DNA from: Bacteroidota bacterium
GTDB taxonomy: Bacteria > Bacteroidota > Bacteroidia > Flavobacteriales_F > PHOS-HE28
Direction of reading: 5' to 3'
DNA length: 7,026 bases
NCBI GenBank assembly: GCA_023412755.1
Contig: JAEZCB010000256.1
Span: 1-7,026, forward strand
This document shows positions 5,631 through 7,026 of the stretch, piece after piece. How positions within the stretch are numbered: position 1 is the stretch's first letter; each line of letters begins with the position of its first letter. Made by a program: the position numbers and the translations under genes. Below the pieces are notes generated by a model. It saw only the letters and a list, made by a program, of their open reading frames with translations, was not told where the DNA came from and ran no database searches.

Positions 5631-6647
5631 ATGGCCGAGATCAACAAGGAGAAGCTGAAAGCCCTGCAGCTTACGATGGACAAGATGGAGAAGACCTTCG
5701 GGAAAGGTGCCATCATGAAACTGGGCGACGATGCCGTAGAGCAGGTGGAGGTGATCCCCACCGGCAGCATCGGGCTGGACCTTGCACTTGGCGTGGGAGG
5801 ATTTCCCAAGGGCCGTATCGTAGAGATCTACGGTCCGGAGTCTTCCGGTAAGACCACCCTGGCGATCCATGCGATCGCCCAGGCGCAGAAGCTTGGTGGC
5901 ATCGCGGCCATCATCGATGCGGAGCATGCCTTCGATCGTTTTTATGCTGAAGCACTTGGTGTGGATACCGAAAATCTGCTGATCAGCCAGCCGGACAATG
6001 GCGAACAAGCGCTGGAGATCGCGGATAATCTGATCCGTTCGGGTGCCATAGATCTGCTTGTTGTGGACAGTGTCGCGGCCCTAACCCCGCGCGCCGAGAT
6101 CGAAGGTGAGATGGGCGACAGCGCCGTGGGCATGCAGGCCCGCCTCATGAGCAAGGCGTTGCGCAAGCTCACAGGCACCATTGGGAAGACCGGTTGCTGC
6201 TGCATCTTCATCAACCAGCTGCGAGAGAAGATCGGCGTCATGTTCGGTAATCCCGAGACCACCACAGGTGGTAATGCGTTGAAGTTCTATTCCAGCATCC
6301 GCCTGGATATCCGCCGCTCCACCCAGATCAAGGAGGGTGAGAATGTCACTGGCAACCGTACGAAGGTGAAAGTGGTGAAGAACAAGCTGGCACCGCCGTT
6401 CCGGAAAGCCGAGTTCGACATCATGTTCGGCAAAGGCATCAGCAAGACCGGTGAGATCATCGACATGGGTGTGGAAATGGGCATCATCAAGAAAAGCGGC
6501 AGCTGGTTCAGCTACATGGACAACAAGCTGGGACAAGGCCGCGACATGGTGCGCCAATTGCTGGATGATAACATTGAATTGTGCGAGGAGCTCGAGCACA
6601 AGATCAAAGAAGCGGTGGCTGGTACCGAAGCTCCGGTAACGGCCTGA
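5631..6647 (+). CDS. recA: Recombinase RecA
   Basis: RecA forms ATP-dependent filaments on single-stranded DNA, performs strand exchange in recombinational repair and stimulates LexA-type self-cleavage. The 338-residue protein is full length. It has an N-terminal polymerisation helix, Walker A GPESSGKT (68-75), catalytic Glu98 in DAEHAFD, Walker B LLVVDS (142-147), loop L1 around EGEMGDSAVG (159-167), INQLREKIGVMFGNPETTTGG with loop L2 (about 194-214), and KVVKNKLAPPF (247-257). The C-terminal domain is short with a modest acidic tail (ELCEELEHK), as is common outside enterobacteria. Three successive cysteines (189-191) precede the IFINQ strand. The ATG at 5631 gives the usual MAEINKEKLKAL start. 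The gene lies 35 bp after bcp and ends at a strong terminator. Confidence 0.99.
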   Translation: MAEINKEKLKALQLTMDKMEKTFGKGAIMKLGDDAVEQVEVIPTGSIGLDLALGVGGFPKGRIVEIYGPESSGKTTLAIHAIAQAQKLGGIAAIIDAEHAFDRFYAEALGVDTENLLISQPDNGEQALEIADNLIRSGAIDLLVVDSVAALTPRAEIEGEMGDSAVGMQARLMSKALRKLTGTIGKTGCCCIFINQLREKIGVMFGNPETTTGGNALKFYSSIRLDIRRSTQIKEGENVTGNRTKVKVVKNKLAPPFRKAEFDIMFGKGISKTGEIIDMGVEMGIIKKSGSWFSYMDNKLGQGRDMVRQLLDDNIELCEELEHKIKEAVAGTEAPVTA

Positions 6648-6661
6648 TCACTGTCACCCGC

Positions 6662-6669
6662 TAAATTTG
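6662..6669 (+). promoter_or_regulatory. Perfect TAnnTTTG -7 box at the recA terminator
   Basis: TAAATTTG matches the Bacteroidota -7 consensus at all six fixed positions. No TTTG is found 19-21 bp upstream (the bases at 6637-6642 are TAACGG), so the promoter is half-complete. Transcription would begin near 6675, inside the left arm of the recA terminator, and reach the next ATG (6714) after about 39 nt. Confidence 0.35.
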
Positions 6670-6707
6670 AAGGCCCCGGCGAGGAGTGCGCCGGGGTCTT
6701 CGTTTTT
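6669..6707 (+). terminator. Intrinsic terminator of recA
   Basis: GAAGGCCCCGGCG (6669-6681) pairs with CGCCGGGGTCTTC (6689-6701) over 13 bp with one G-U wobble around a 7-nt loop, and GTTTTT follows at 6702-6707. The core is eight consecutive G-C pairs. It starts 21 bp after the recA stop and should end the bcp-recA transcript. Confidence 0.93.
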
Positions 6708-6713
6708 GAATCG

Positions 6714-7026
6714 ATGCAGACGATCCCTTCCATTCTCTTCACCCTCTCCCTGCTACTCCTGGCTTCCTGTGGAGGAAATGGCAAGGCCGTTCCCGGTGAT
6801 GATCAAGGTACAGGACCAGGTGCGGCGATGGCCGAACTTGAGCGAGAGATCCTTGCATCACCACGGAATGCCAACCTCTTCGCGGAGCGGGCGCTCCTCA
6901 ACGAACAGCGTGATAGCCTCCATCTGGCGGTCAACGATTGGAACCGGGCGATTTCCTTGGATAGTATGAACAGCGATCTTCATCTGGGCATTGGGGATCT
7001 GTATTTCAGGAAGGTGAGGCTGGAGG
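6714..7026 (+). CDS. Tetratricopeptide-repeat-like lipoprotein, N-terminal part
   Basis: The frame from ATG 6714 stays open for 104 codons and runs off the window. It starts with a signal peptide (about residues 4-18) ending in the lipobox LASC, with Cys19 as the lipidated residue, then a Gly-, Asp- and Pro-rich linker (20-38). From about residue 52 the sequence ANLFAERALLNEQRD...AVNDWNRAISLDSMNSDLHLGIGDLYFRK has the helix pattern and A/L/Y spacing of tetratricopeptide repeats, including the AISLD type of turn. TPR lipoproteins usually act as protein-interaction scaffolds at the envelope; no specific partner can be named. The start lies only 6 nt past the recA terminator, so it probably uses its own promoter, perhaps the box at 6662-6669. 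The signal and lipobox make the start choice firm. Confidence 0.85.
   Translation, partial: MQTIPSILFTLSLLLLASCGGNGKAVPGDDQGTGPGAAMAELEREILASPRNANLFAERALLNEQRDSLHLAVNDWNRAISLDSMNSDLHLGIGDLYFRKVRLE

Noticed and set aside
6081..6599. Minus-strand open frame of 172 codons over recA
   Set aside because: It is an antisense shadow of a fully conserved recA; the Ala/His-rich translation follows from recA codon bias.
6667..6969. Plus-strand frame starting inside the recA terminator
   Set aside because: It begins in the hairpin, and the overlapping frame from 6714 has a clear signal peptide, lipobox and TPR-like helices.

Overview
The window looks like a chromosomal segment of a moderately GC-rich member of the Bacteroidota, probably related to Flavobacteriales. 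The evidence is the style of the RecA, RarA and Bcp proteins, the absence of convincing Shine-Dalgarno sequences, A/C-rich leaders, and Bacteroidota-type promoter boxes (TTTG, about 20 bp, TAnnTTTG). This placement is inferred from sequence style, not from a search.

Left edge (1-666): the N-terminal 150 codons of rarA, a AAA+ ATPase of replication-fork maintenance, read leftward out of the window. Behind its start lies a 216-bp gap holding a short degenerate tandem repeat (AATGTA-rich) and an imperfect inverted repeat.

Middle (667-4966): an envelope-flavoured block of four genes. Two leftward genes overlap by 4 bp: a putative lipoprotein of unknown function, then a membrane-anchored endonuclease/exonuclease/phosphatase-fold (EEP) enzyme. 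Diverging from them across only 28 bp is a rightward metal-dependent amidohydrolase of the Amidohydrolase_2 type. Converging on that gene, with 13 bp between stop codons, is a polytopic membrane protein with no recognised family. The lipoprotein and the membrane protein are the two genes whose function I cannot name.

Right side (5071-7026): a rightward stress/repair unit. A candidate Bacteroidota promoter precedes bcp (a PrxQ-type thiol peroxidase), and recA follows 35 bp later across a leader made almost only of A and C. recA ends at a strong intrinsic terminator. A perfect TAnnTTTG box abuts this terminator and may drive the next gene, a TPR-type lipoprotein truncated by the window end.

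rarA and recA bracket the window as DNA-maintenance genes, bcp adds peroxide defence, and the four central genes look like cell-surface or small-molecule metabolism. I see no mobile element, CRISPR array, tRNA, rRNA or phage gene. I found no clear new defence or secretion system. The least explained items are the lipoprotein/EEP pair, the orphan membrane protein, a 20-bp perfect palindrome inside the lipoprotein gene, and the overlapping promoter and terminator after recA.
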